The notes below the pieces were generated by a model, which ran no database searches, had not been told where the DNA came from, and was given only the letters and a program-made list of their open reading frames with translations. A stretch of 64,000 nucleotides of DNA. It comes from [Clostridium] fimetarium. Its GTDB lineage: Bacteria > Bacillota > Clostridia > Lachnospirales > Lachnospiraceae. This document shows positions 1 through 8,069 of this stretch, piece after piece (within the stretch, counting starts at the first letter, position 1; each line of letters opens with the position of its first letter). A program made the position numbers and the translations under genes. The stretch spans positions 175,425-239,424 of the forward strand of contig NZ_FOJI01000006.1 of assembly GCF_900111235.1 (NCBI RefSeq), written 5' to 3'.

Positions 1-912
1 ATCAATGAAATCAGCCATGAAGAATGGTTGATTTACAGGAAGAAAGGTATCACAGGAACAGATGCTGGCGCTATCGTGGGTATGAATCCATATGTAAGTT
101 CAATGCATGTATACCAGAATAAGATTTCGGATGATACAGATCAGATTGACAATGAGGCCATGCGACAGGGTAGAGAACTAGAAGATTATGTGGCAAAGCG
201 ATTTATGGAGCATACGGGTAAAAAGGTACGGAAGGCTCAAGCAATATTTTATAATGAGGAACATCCTTTTATGCTAGGTAATTTTGACCGACTTGTAGTG
301 GGAGAAAATGCTGGGCTTGAATGTAAAACAGTAAGTCCGTATTCTGCAGATAAGTGGAAAGATGGTAAGATTCCTCTCCATTATCAGATACAGTGCCAGC
401 ATTATCTTGCAGTATCTGGATGCGAATGTTGGTATCTAGCAGCGCTTGTATTTGGACAGAACTTTATTGTTCATAAAATCGAACGAGATGAGGATCTAAT
501 CAATAGCTTGATAAAAATCGAGCAGAGGTTCTGGGAAGATAATGTACTTGCTGGTATATTACCTGATCCGGATGGAAGTGATACCTATACAGATGCAATA
601 GCTAGAATGTATGCCGATTCAAGAGCAGAAAAAACAATAGAATTATTTGGAGCTAAGCAGGAACTTGATAGGCGCAATGAGATTGATGAACTTGTTGAAA
701 AGCTAGAGAGGGAAAAGAACGAGATAGACCAAAAGATAAAACTTCAAATGCAGGATGCAGCTTATGCAGAGGCAGAAGGCTACAGAATATCATGGGTATC
801 GTCGCAGTCGCAGAGGATTGATACAAAGAAACTTAAGGAAGATGATCCAAATATTTATTCAAAATATTCAAAAATAAGTAGTAGCAGAAGATTTATGGTT
901 AAGGTAGCTTAA
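1..912 (+). CDS. YqaJ-family viral recombinase / exonuclease (5' end outside window)
   Basis: Lambda-exonuclease-like nuclease that resects double-strand ends to feed a single-strand annealing protein. The frame is open to base 1, reading INEISHEEWLIYRKKG. That is how family members look before the conserved GITGTDAGAIVG block, so the TTG at 28 is not the true start and the gene begins upstream of the window. Nuclease residues visible are the Asp of GNFDRLVVG, the ExK-like LECKTVS, and the downstream HYQIQCQHYLA motif. A lysine/glutamate-rich coiled coil lies near the C-terminus. It is followed after 14 bases by recT, the usual exonuclease/annealase pair of phages and integrative elements. 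Confidence 0.88.
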   Translation: MNEISHEEWLIYRKKGITGTDAGAIVGMNPYVSSMHVYQNKISDDTDQIDNEAMRQGRELEDYVAKRFMEHTGKKVRKAQAIFYNEEHPFMLGNFDRLVVGENAGLECKTVSPYSADKWKDGKIPLHYQIQCQHYLAVSGCECWYLAALVFGQNFIVHKIERDEDLINSLIKIEQRFWEDNVLAGILPDPDGSDTYTDAIARMYADSRAEKTIELFGAKQELDRRNEIDELVEKLEREKNEIDQKIKLQMQDAAYAEAEGYRISWVSSQSQRIDTKKLKEDDPNIYSKYSKISSSRRFMVKVA

Positions 913-926
913 CGGAAAGGAGTAAA

Positions 927-1727
927 ATGGAAACAATTGATATCAAACAGGAACTAGCGTCACAGGCCCAAACAGACTCAAAAAAAGAAGTGAAGCTCAC
1001 TAAAGCGATGAGCATTGCAGAGATGATTAAGGCTATGATGCCTGAAATCAAACGGGCATTGCCATCAATGATCACACCGGAACGATTTACAAGGATTGCT
1101 TTATCAGCGCTTAATAATACGCCAGAACTACAAGCATGTACTCCTATGAGTTTTATTTCAGCGCTTTTAAATGCTGCACAGTTAGGGTTGGAAATAAATT
1201 CGCCCCTTGGACATGCATATTTAATTCCTTATAAAAATAAAGGAGTATTGGAGTGTCAGTTTCAGATTGGATACTTGGGACTAATTGCGTTAGCATATAG
1301 AAATGAACTAATGCAGACAATACAGGCACAATGCGTTTATGAAAACGATGAGTTTTTATATGAATATGGTCTGAATCCAAAACTAGTACACAGACCTGCC
1401 ACTTCTGATCGGGGTGAACCTGTATTCTTCTATGGACTATTTAAGATGATTAACTCTGGTTTTGGCTTTTGTGTCATGTCTAAGCAAGAAATGGATGAAT
1501 TTGCAAGAACATATTCAAAAGGATTGGCATCTTCATTCAGCCCATGGAAGACTTCGTATAATGAAATGGCTAAGAAGACCGTTATAAAGCAAGCTCTAAA
1601 ATATGCTCCCATTAAAACAGATTTCCAGAAGGCGTTAAGTACGGATGAGAGTATAAAATATGCAATATCAGAGGATATGACTGAGGCTGTAAATGAGATA
1701 GTTTCACAAAATACAGAAGTAGCATAA
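927..1727 (+). CDS. recT: RecT-family single-strand annealing protein
   Basis: A 266-aa phage-type recombinase that coats single-stranded DNA and promotes strand annealing, partner of the YqaJ exonuclease just upstream. The central block is typical of RecT: it starts ERFTRIALSAL, has a conserved MSFISALLNAAQLGLE segment and the QFQIGYLGLIALA strand, and ends with AKKTVIKQALKYAP. ATG at 927 has a GGAAAGGAGT ribosome binding site. Length matches the family (about 250-300 aa). A hairpin terminator follows at 1769. I infer that the pair serves recombination or maintenance of the mobile element. Confidence 0.9.
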   Translation: METIDIKQELASQAQTDSKKEVKLTKAMSIAEMIKAMMPEIKRALPSMITPERFTRIALSALNNTPELQACTPMSFISALLNAAQLGLEINSPLGHAYLIPYKNKGVLECQFQIGYLGLIALAYRNELMQTIQAQCVYENDEFLYEYGLNPKLVHRPATSDRGEPVFFYGLFKMINSGFGFCVMSKQEMDEFARTYSKGLASSFSPWKTSYNEMAKKTVIKQALKYAPIKTDFQKALSTDESIKYAISEDMTEAVNEIVSQNTEVA

Positions 1728-1768
1728 TTATATATGGATACAGTAATAGTAATATTGAATTTAGAAAG

Positions 1769-1800
1769 CCCCTGCAGAGATACTGCAGGGGAAATTTATT
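1769..1800 (+). terminator. Hairpin terminator downstream of recT
   Basis: Perfect 9-bp stem (CCCCTGCAG at 1769-1777 and CTGCAGGGG at 1783-1791) with a 5-base loop, followed by an A/T stretch with a short T run. It lies between recT and the next ribosome binding site, so it probably limits read-through. The T tract is weak and some read-through is likely. Confidence 0.6.
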
Positions 1801-1817
1801 TTATGGAGGAAAAAGAA

Positions 1818-2732
1818 ATGACATTTGAAATATTTAATAAAATGGTGGTAGATTTAATTATTAAAAAGACCATAGGAAAATATTATTTAAAAATAAATAA
1901 AGTGATAAAAAATAACGATTGTGAACTCACAAGTATAACTCTTTTGGATAGCGCAAATAAATGCGTACCTTGTGTATACTTGGAAAATTACTTTAAACCA
2001 GAAACGACAATTGCTGATATTCCTAATATTGTAGAAGAAATAATTAATACTGTAGAAAACAATCAAATGACAGTTCAGAATTTTGACTGGATATCACAGT
2101 GGAAAACAGCAAAAGAAAAGATTTCATGTAAAATAGTAAATACAAATCGAAATGAAAAATTGTTAGAAAGTGTACCAAACAGATCTTACTTGAATCTTTC
2201 AATTATTTATTATTTAGATATATCAGATGGATGTGTCAATGGAGAATCTGTTCAAGGTACATCCTTGGTAAGGAATGAGCAACTAAAAATGTGGAATGTG
2301 AGCGAAAATGATTTATATGAAGCTGCAGTTGAAAATATTATTGGATCAGGTACTCTTAAAACAATGGAACAAATTATGAATGAGTTTTTAGATTCAGGGT
2401 CCGAAGAAGAATTAGAAGATTTTGATTTTACTGATGATGGAAATATAGGAATGTATGTTGTCAGTAACAAAAATAGAATTTATGGTGCAGCAGTTTTACT
2501 TGATTTGGATTTTATGGTTAAACTTTCTAAAAGATTTGTAAGTGGATTTTATATACTTCCAAGTTCAATCCATGAATTGATAATTGTTCCATATAGCGAT
2601 GAAATTAGTGTGAAAGAACTTAATGAAATGGTTAATCAAGTAAATGAAAGTGAAGTAAGTGAATCGGACTTTTTATCGAATTCAGTTTATTTCTATGACA
2701 GCACGAATAAGAAGATTTTAATTGCAGCTTAA
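1818..2732 (+). CDS. DUF5688-like protein of unknown function
   Basis: A 304-aa protein resembling the DUF5688 family that is common in Lachnospiraceae mobile elements. I recognise the overall pattern (short N-terminal helix, LKINKVIKNNDCEL block, IYYLDISD, then a C-terminal GAAVLLDLDFMVKLSKRF and SIHELIIVPYSD), not a biochemical function. An in-frame ATG exists at 1734, but GGAGGA at 1805-1810 sits 7 bases before ATG 1818 and the upstream codons lie across the recT terminator, so 1818 is chosen. No signal peptide or membrane segment is visible. The C-terminal region is acidic and may act as a small peptidase-like or sensor fold; that is speculation. Confidence 0.6.
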   Translation: MTFEIFNKMVVDLIIKKTIGKYYLKINKVIKNNDCELTSITLLDSANKCVPCVYLENYFKPETTIADIPNIVEEIINTVENNQMTVQNFDWISQWKTAKEKISCKIVNTNRNEKLLESVPNRSYLNLSIIYYLDISDGCVNGESVQGTSLVRNEQLKMWNVSENDLYEAAVENIIGSGTLKTMEQIMNEFLDSGSEEELEDFDFTDDGNIGMYVVSNKNRIYGAAVLLDLDFMVKLSKRFVSGFYILPSSIHELIIVPYSDEISVKELNEMVNQVNESEVSESDFLSNSVYFYDSTNKKILIAA

Positions 2733-2756
2733 ACATACACAAGGAGGATTAACATA

Positions 2757-2939
2757 ATGATTTTGTTAATATTATATATAATATTAGGCTTTTATTGTAC
2801 AAAAAAGACGATTTATGCAAATAAAATAGTATTCTATCAGAATTTTGGTGATTTGTTTTTGCAGAGATTTATTTATGGGATTTTATTCGGCTGGGTATTA
2901 ATTCCCTGGGCATTGATTAAAAAGATAGTGACAAGATAG
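2757..2939 (+). CDS. Small membrane protein, 60 aa
   Basis: Short ORF with a strong AGGAGGATT ribosome binding site 7-8 bases before ATG 2757. The product has two hydrophobic stretches (residues 1-14 and about 38-55) separated by a polar, aromatic linker, and ends in a basic KKIVTR tail, so it is likely a two-pass membrane protein. It sits 24 bases after the DUF5688-like gene and before a strong terminator, so the two probably share a transcript. I do not recognise a family. Small membrane proteins beside such genes are common in mobile elements; no function is assigned. Confidence 0.6.
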   Translation: MILLILYIILGFYCTKKTIYANKIVFYQNFGDLFLQRFIYGILFGWVLIPWALIKKIVTR

Positions 2940-3000
2940 GTAGATAATTTAACGTCTGAAAATGTGTACTTATTCGAGCTAATAATATATCACAAAATTA

Positions 3001-3045
3001 CGTCCGTAAATGCCTACATGGTAATTTACGGGCGTTTATTTTTTT
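3001..3045 (+). terminator. Rho-independent terminator
   Basis: Stem of 11 bp (3001-3011 against 3024-3034, one G-U pair) with a 12-base loop, followed by TTTATTTTTTT. It ends the transcript carrying the DUF5688-like and 60-aa genes and separates them from the serine recombinase. Confidence 0.85.
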
Positions 3046-3079
3046 GTGTAAACATTAACGAACGATTTGGAGGATTAAT

Positions 3080-3703
3080 ATGGGAAATTATTATGGATAT
3101 CATAGGACGAGTACCACTCAGCAGCATCTTGACAGAGGGATCAAAGAGATTACAGATTTCTGTGAAATTAATGAAATAAAATTAGAAAGGATATATACGG
3201 ACCAGCTGACTGGGAAGAATTTCAATAGACCACGTTATACAGTGTTGAGTAATGATATTTTAAGAGATGGGGATACACTTATAATTAGTGAGGTGGACCG
3301 ACTTGGAAGAAATAAAAAGGCAATTCTTGAAGAACTTAGATGTTTTAATAATAAAGGTGTTAGAATTATGATTCTGGAACTGCCTACAACATTGCAGGAT
3401 TTTAGTAAGTTGGATAATTCTATGGCTAAGATGCTTATGGAAACAATTAATAATATGCTGATTGAACTATATGCAGCTATGGCACAGGCTGAAATTGAAA
3501 AGAAGGAGAAAAGGCAGAGAGAGGGAATTGATGCAAAAAAGGCAAGAGGAGAGTGGGAGGATTATGGACGACCAAAGATAAAGAAACCTGAGAACTGGGA
3601 TGACGTAATAATAAAATGGAACAAGGGTGAAATTAGATCTGTTGAGGCAATGAAACTGACTAGGGTGAAGAAAAGTACATTTTATAAATTCCTTAAGTTA
3701 TAG
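3080..3703 (+). CDS. Serine recombinase (resolvase/invertase family)
   Basis: A 207-aa small serine recombinase. The N-terminal catalytic domain starts YYGYHRTSTTQQH with the nucleophile serine at about residue 11. It has the DQLTGKNFNRP segment, the conserved ISEVDRLGRNKK motif, and arginines that complete the active site. The C-terminus (about 160-207) includes GRPKIKKPENWDDVI and a terminal helix-turn-helix (VEAMKLTRVKKSTFYKFLKL). ATG 3080 follows GGAGGATTAAT. Length fits resolvases and DNA invertases (about 180-210 aa), not large serine integrases. It may resolve multimers or invert a segment of the element; no inverted recombination sites were identified. Confidence 0.88.
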   Translation: MGNYYGYHRTSTTQQHLDRGIKEITDFCEINEIKLERIYTDQLTGKNFNRPRYTVLSNDILRDGDTLIISEVDRLGRNKKAILEELRCFNNKGVRIMILELPTTLQDFSKLDNSMAKMLMETINNMLIELYAAMAQAEIEKKEKRQREGIDAKKARGEWEDYGRPKIKKPENWDDVIIKWNKGEIRSVEAMKLTRVKKSTFYKFLKL

Positions 3704-3920
3704 AGGGATTTAATATATTTTATATTATAGAAACGGTATACAGAATGTTTGTTTGTGCTTGATAGTATTATTATAATAATAATTAAATATGTCATCATAA
3801 ATTGTTAAAATAACTTGTAAAAATTTATAAAAGGTTATAAAATACATTATATGCAAAATATTGGGGAATATGCTGCAATTGGGGATGAAAATATAATTGT
3901 TATTATAAGAATATAGTGAT

Positions 3921-3956
3921 TGTAGGTTTCCCCAAAAGAAATCTACAATTTTTTTT
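3921..3956 (+). terminator. Rho-independent terminator
   Basis: A 10-bp stem (3921-3930 with 3938-3947, one G-U pair), loop CCCAAAA and eight T residues. It lies 218 bases after the serine recombinase stop and just before the group II intron remnant. The AT-rich stretch 3704-3920 holds nothing else that I can name. Confidence 0.8.
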
Positions 3957-3964
3957 GCCCAGTA

Positions 3965-4112
3965 TGGGCGTAATATAGAGGGCAAAAGTCCTTAACATGA
4001 CCTTTTAGTGGTAAATGTATAGCTGAGAACAAGGGTGCCCATCGTGATGTGAAATCTGAAGGAGGTTTAAAACAAAATTCTGATCCGACGAACAGAAATA
4101 ACATATAGTAGT
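3965..4112 (+). mobile_element. Group II intron remnant (domain I fragment)
   Basis: The stretch reads like the 5' ribozyme part of Clostridia/Bacteroides group II introns as I know them: GGGCGTAATATAGAGGGC, then AAAAGTCCTTAACATGACC, GAGAACAAGGGTGCCCATCG, AATCTGAAGGAGG and CCGACGAACAGAAAT. There is no reverse transcriptase ORF and no domain V is recognisable before the next gene, so this is a decayed 5' piece. It lies in the leader of the restriction operon and could influence its mRNA. Boundaries are approximate. The call comes from recalled resemblance and needs a covariance search. Confidence 0.55.
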
Positions 4113-4204
4113 AAGAAGTCCTGAAAATGGGACAGATGTATATGATAAAATACAATGCGGTGATCGAAAGCATAGTTCATAAAAGATTGAAAGGAAGTAC
4201 TAAA

Positions 4205-7200
4205 ATGAAATTGATCGATAATGTTACTCAAACGTTAAGTGATGATTTATCCGTAGAAATAAAAAAAGATAGTAAAGTATCAATTGCAGCGGCCTGCTTT
4301 TCAATCTATGCATTTCAAGAGTTAAAAAAACAACTTATTAATGTGGATGAATTACAATTTATTTTTACGTCTCCAACATTTATTAAAGATAAAGCAAAGA
4401 AAGAAAAAAGAGAATTTTTTATTCCAAGAAAAGATAGAGAGAAAAATCTTTATGGCTCAGAATTTGAAGTGAAATTGCGAAATGAGTTAACACAAAAGGC
4501 TATTGCGAAAGAATGTGCCGAGTGGATAAAGAAAAAATGTGTTTTTAAATCCAATATTTCTAATGAGAATATGATGGGGTTTATGAATGTGGATGAGAAA
4601 AGTTATATGCCATTAAACGGATTTACAACTGTTGATCTAGGCTGTGAGCGTGGTAATAATGCATACTATATGGTTCAAAAAACGGAAACTCCAATGAGTA
4701 CTGCTTATTTGCAGTTATTTGAACAGCTATGGAATGATAAGAATAAATTACAGGATGTCACAGATGAAGTAATCCAAAACATTTCAACCGTTTATAATGA
4801 TAATTCTCCAGAGTATATATATTTTGTTACACTTTACAATATTTTCAATGAGTTTTTAGAGGATGTATCAATAGATGAACTTCCAAATGAAGCAAATGGT
4901 TTTAAGGAAAGTAAGATATGGAATATGTTGTATAATTTTCAAAAGGATGCGGTGTTAGCAATAATAAATAAGCTAGAAAAATATAATGGTTGTATTCTAG
5001 CAGACAGTGTTGGACTTGGTAAAACATTTACAGCATTGGCTGTTATTAAGTATTACGAAAATAGAAATAAATCGGTTCTTGTATTATGTCCGAAGAAATT
5101 GGCCAATAACTGGAATACATATAAAGATAACTATGTGAACAACCCAATCGCAGCCGATAGGATGGGATATGATGTCTTGTTTCATACCGATCTAAATAGG
5201 GATGCAGGAACATCTAACGGTTTAGATTTGGACAGATTGAATTGGAGTAATTATGATTTAGTTGTAATCGATGAATCGCATAATTTCCGTAATGGTGGAA
5301 AGGTGACAGATGATGGGGATAAAGAAAATAGATATTTGAAATTATTGAATAAGGTAATAAGAAAAGGTGTACGGACTAAGGTGTTAATGTTGTCTGCAAC
5401 ACCTGTTAATAATAGATTTACTGATTTGAAGAATCAGATTGCACTTGCATATGAGGGTGAAAGTAGGCTGCTAGATGAAAAACTTGATACTAGTAGAAGC
5501 ATTGAAGATATATTTAAGCAGGCGCAGGCAGCATTTAATGCATGGAGTAGGTGTGAACAGCAAGATAGAACAACTGGGCGATTGCTAAAAATGCTCGATT
5601 TTGATTTTTTTGAAGTTTTAGATAGCGTTACAATTGCTAGATCAAGAAAGCATATCGAAAAATTTTACGATACAACAGAAATTGGCACTTTTCCAAAAAG
5701 AAATCTTCCAATTTCAAAAAGACCTGGACTTACTGATTTAAGTGATGCCATAAATTATAACGAAATATTTGAACAACTTAGTTTGTTAGACTTGTGTATC
5801 TATACACCTACAGATTATATTTTACCAAGTAAACTTGAAAAGTATGTTGATATGTATGATACCAAGAAGGTAAAAGGAGGATTAACACAGTCTGGACGTG
5901 AACAAGGAATCAGAAGATTGATGTCAATTAATCTAATGAAACGTATGGAAAGTTCCGTATACTCGTTTAATCTTACACTAAAACGAATTAAAGAATTGAT
6001 TGATAATACGATACAGGCAATTAATGATTATGAAGATCATAAAATATCAACTAATATGGTGCTTAGAGATATTACTAATTTGGCTGAAAATGATTTTGAC
6101 GAAGATGATTTAAATGATGATGTATTTACTATAGGGAAAAAAGTCAAGATAGATTTGTCTGATATGGACTATCCAACTTGGAAGAAAGCACTTGAAAAGG
6201 ATAAAGACGTGCTCGACTTATTGGTGTGTATGATAGGGGATATTACACCTGAACATGATAGTAAACTGCAAGAATTATTTGATATTATTGATAAAAAGCA
6301 AGAGTATCCAATAAACGTAGGCAATAAGAAAATAATTATATTTACAGCATTTGCAGATACAGCTGGTTATCTTTTTGATACTGTAGGTGTCTATGCAAAG
6401 AAAAAATTCGGACTAGATACAGCATTGGTTACTGGAGCTATAGATGGTAAAACTACGATAAAGGGTATGCGAACCAATTTAAATACAGTATTAACGTGTT
6501 TTTCTCCAATTTCAAAAGGAAAAGATTTATTGATGCCGGATAATAAAGCTGAGATTGATATATTAATTGCAACAGACTGTATTTCAGAAGGTCAAAACCT
6601 TCAAGATTGTGATTATTTGATTAATTATGATATACACTGGAATCCAGTAAGAATTATTCAGCGTTTTGGACGTATTGATAGAATTGGAAGTAAGAACGAT
6701 GTAATTCAGCTTGTGAACTTTTGGCCTGATCTTACTTTGGATGAGTATATTAATCTAAAAGCAAGAGTTGAAACAAAGATGAAGATTGTGGATATGACTG
6801 CTACTGGAGATGACAATCCACTGAGTCCAGAGGAAAAGGGCGACCTAGAATATAGAAAACAACAATTAAAACGACTTCAAGAAGAAGTAGTAGACATTGA
6901 AGAAATGTCATCAGGAATATCAATTATGGATTTGGGATTGAATGAATTTCGATTAGATTTATTAGATTATATTTCCACACATTCAGAGATTGAACATGCA
7001 CCTTTTGGAATGAATGCAGTAGTGAAATCCACAAATGAATTACCACCAGGTGTAATATATGTGTTGAAAAATATTAAGAATGAAGTAAATATTAATAGTC
7101 AGAATCGCTTACATCCATTTTATATGGTATATCTTACAGAAGATGGTGAAGTGGTTATCGACCATTTATCACCAAAGGAAATGCTGGACAATTTTAGGTT

Positions 7201-7444
7201 CCTTTGCAAAGGAAAAAAAGAGCCGGATAAGAAATTATGTGCTGCATTTAATGATGAAACAGAAGATGGAAGAAAACTGGGCAAGTATTCAGAATTATTA
7301 GGTGATGCGATTTCATCTATAATAGACATAAAAGAAGAAAATGAGTTAGATAGTTTTTTAAGTGGAAAGCAGATGAGTTTTCTATCTGAAAATATTGGTG
7401 GATTGGATGACTTTGAGCTGATTTGTTTTCTGATTATACAGTAA
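4205..7444 (+). CDS. SNF2-type DEAD/DEAH helicase of a restriction operon
   Basis: A 1,079-aa superfamily 2 ATPase. Walker A is SVGLGKTFTA near residue 270, the DEAH-like motif is VVIDESHNF near 355, LMLSATPVNN is motif III, and the C-terminal helicase lobe ends in QRFGRIDRIGS near 825. The first 200 residues resemble a phospholipase D-like N-domain, but I see no HxK motif, so it is probably catalytically dead. An in-frame ATG exists at 4127, but AAAGGAAGT is well placed for ATG 4205 and the earlier codons lie next to the intron remnant. It opens a tight operon with DUF4391, methyltransferase and Res genes. It probably translocates DNA for the restriction complex; this role is inferred. Confidence 0.82.
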   Translation: MKLIDNVTQTLSDDLSVEIKKDSKVSIAAACFSIYAFQELKKQLINVDELQFIFTSPTFIKDKAKKEKREFFIPRKDREKNLYGSEFEVKLRNELTQKAIAKECAEWIKKKCVFKSNISNENMMGFMNVDEKSYMPLNGFTTVDLGCERGNNAYYMVQKTETPMSTAYLQLFEQLWNDKNKLQDVTDEVIQNISTVYNDNSPEYIYFVTLYNIFNEFLEDVSIDELPNEANGFKESKIWNMLYNFQKDAVLAIINKLEKYNGCILADSVGLGKTFTALAVIKYYENRNKSVLVLCPKKLANNWNTYKDNYVNNPIAADRMGYDVLFHTDLNRDAGTSNGLDLDRLNWSNYDLVVIDESHNFRNGGKVTDDGDKENRYLKLLNKVIRKGVRTKVLMLSATPVNNRFTDLKNQIALAYEGESRLLDEKLDTSRSIEDIFKQAQAAFNAWSRCEQQDRTTGRLLKMLDFDFFEVLDSVTIARSRKHIEKFYDTTEIGTFPKRNLPISKRPGLTDLSDAINYNEIFEQLSLLDLCIYTPTDYILPSKLEKYVDMYDTKKVKGGLTQSGREQGIRRLMSINLMKRMESSVYSFNLTLKRIKELIDNTIQAINDYEDHKISTNMVLRDITNLAENDFDEDDLNDDVFTIGKKVKIDLSDMDYPTWKKALEKDKDVLDLLVCMIGDITPEHDSKLQELFDIIDKKQEYPINVGNKKIIIFTAFADTAGYLFDTVGVYAKKKFGLDTALVTGAIDGKTTIKGMRTNLNTVLTCFSPISKGKDLLMPDNKAEIDILIATDCISEGQNLQDCDYLINYDIHWNPVRIIQRFGRIDRIGSKNDVIQLVNFWPDLTLDEYINLKARVETKMKIVDMTATGDDNPLSPEEKGDLEYRKQQLKRLQEEVVDIEEMSSGISIMDLGLNEFRLDLLDYISTHSEIEHAPFGMNAVVKSTNELPPGVIYVLKNIKNEVNINSQNRLHPFYMVYLTEDGEVVIDHLSPKEMLDNFRFLCKGKKEPDKKLCAAFNDETEDGRKLGKYSELLGDAISSIIDIKEENELDSFLSGKQMSFLSENIGGLDDFELICFLIIQ

Positions 7445-7457
7445 AGGTGGGATGGAT

Positions 7458-8069
7458 ATGTTTGGTCTACCACAATCTACGGAATTACGCAAAGTAGTAC
7501 ATAAGAAATTAATCTTTGCCAAGTTTCCAGGAGAATTGAATGGAGATAGAAAAAAACGATTCGACAATGATATTAGTAGAATCGGAATAGTAAATGAAAT
7601 ATCACCGTCTTCAGTAAATATCAAAGAGGGCGAATCAATAAAGTCAATCTTTGTAGTGCAGATAGAATTAAAGACAAAGAATTATGATGAGCGAAATGTC
7701 TTATTGATATCAAAGTTATTTGGACAGCAGATGCTAATTATATTGAAGTATGAAGAAGAGTATCAACTTGCTGTATATCAGACAAAGTTATTGTATTCTG
7801 ATTGGAAAAGTAATAGCGAAATGGAGCTTCATTTAAACGGACTGGATCTGGATTCTATGTGGCTGAATATGGTGGAGCAGGTATCTGGAATTATTCCTAA
7901 AAATGGCAATTCACTTGATGAACAGATTGCTGTTGAAGTAGAAAAAGCCAAACTAATGAAACAGATTGATGAGATGGAAACGCAAGCAAGGAAAGAAACT
8001 CAATCAAAAAAGAAATTTGATATGTTTCAAAGAATGAAAGAATATCAGAAACTATTGGAGAAACTATAA
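7458..8069 (+). CDS. DUF4391 domain protein
   Basis: A 203-aa protein resembling DUF4391, a family regularly found between a helicase and a methyltransferase in restriction-type loci. Visible are the N-terminal MFGLPQSTELRK, a central beta-rich part (FVVQIELKTKNYDERNVLLIS), and a C-terminal charged coiled coil ending in KEYQKLLEKL. AAAGGTGG at 7443-7450 favours ATG 7458 over ATG 7452. Its stop overlaps the methyltransferase start by one base (TAATG), so translation is coupled. It may be a structural or specificity partner of the helicase and methyltransferase; no enzymatic motif is evident. Confidence 0.7.
   Translation: MFGLPQSTELRKVVHKKLIFAKFPGELNGDRKKRFDNDISRIGIVNEISPSSVNIKEGESIKSIFVVQIELKTKNYDERNVLLISKLFGQQMLIILKYEEEYQLAVYQTKLLYSDWKSNSEMELHLNGLDLDSMWLNMVEQVSGIIPKNGNSLDEQIAVEVEKAKLMKQIDEMETQARKETQSKKKFDMFQRMKEYQKLLEKL

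Noticed and set aside
1153..1380. - strand ORFs inside recT and inside other genes
   Set aside because: Antisense shadows without ribosome binding sites or recognisable protein pattern.
4127..4204. ATG 4127 as the start of the SNF2 helicase
   Set aside because: The codons between lie at the end of the intron-like stretch and ATG 4205 has a better-placed site.
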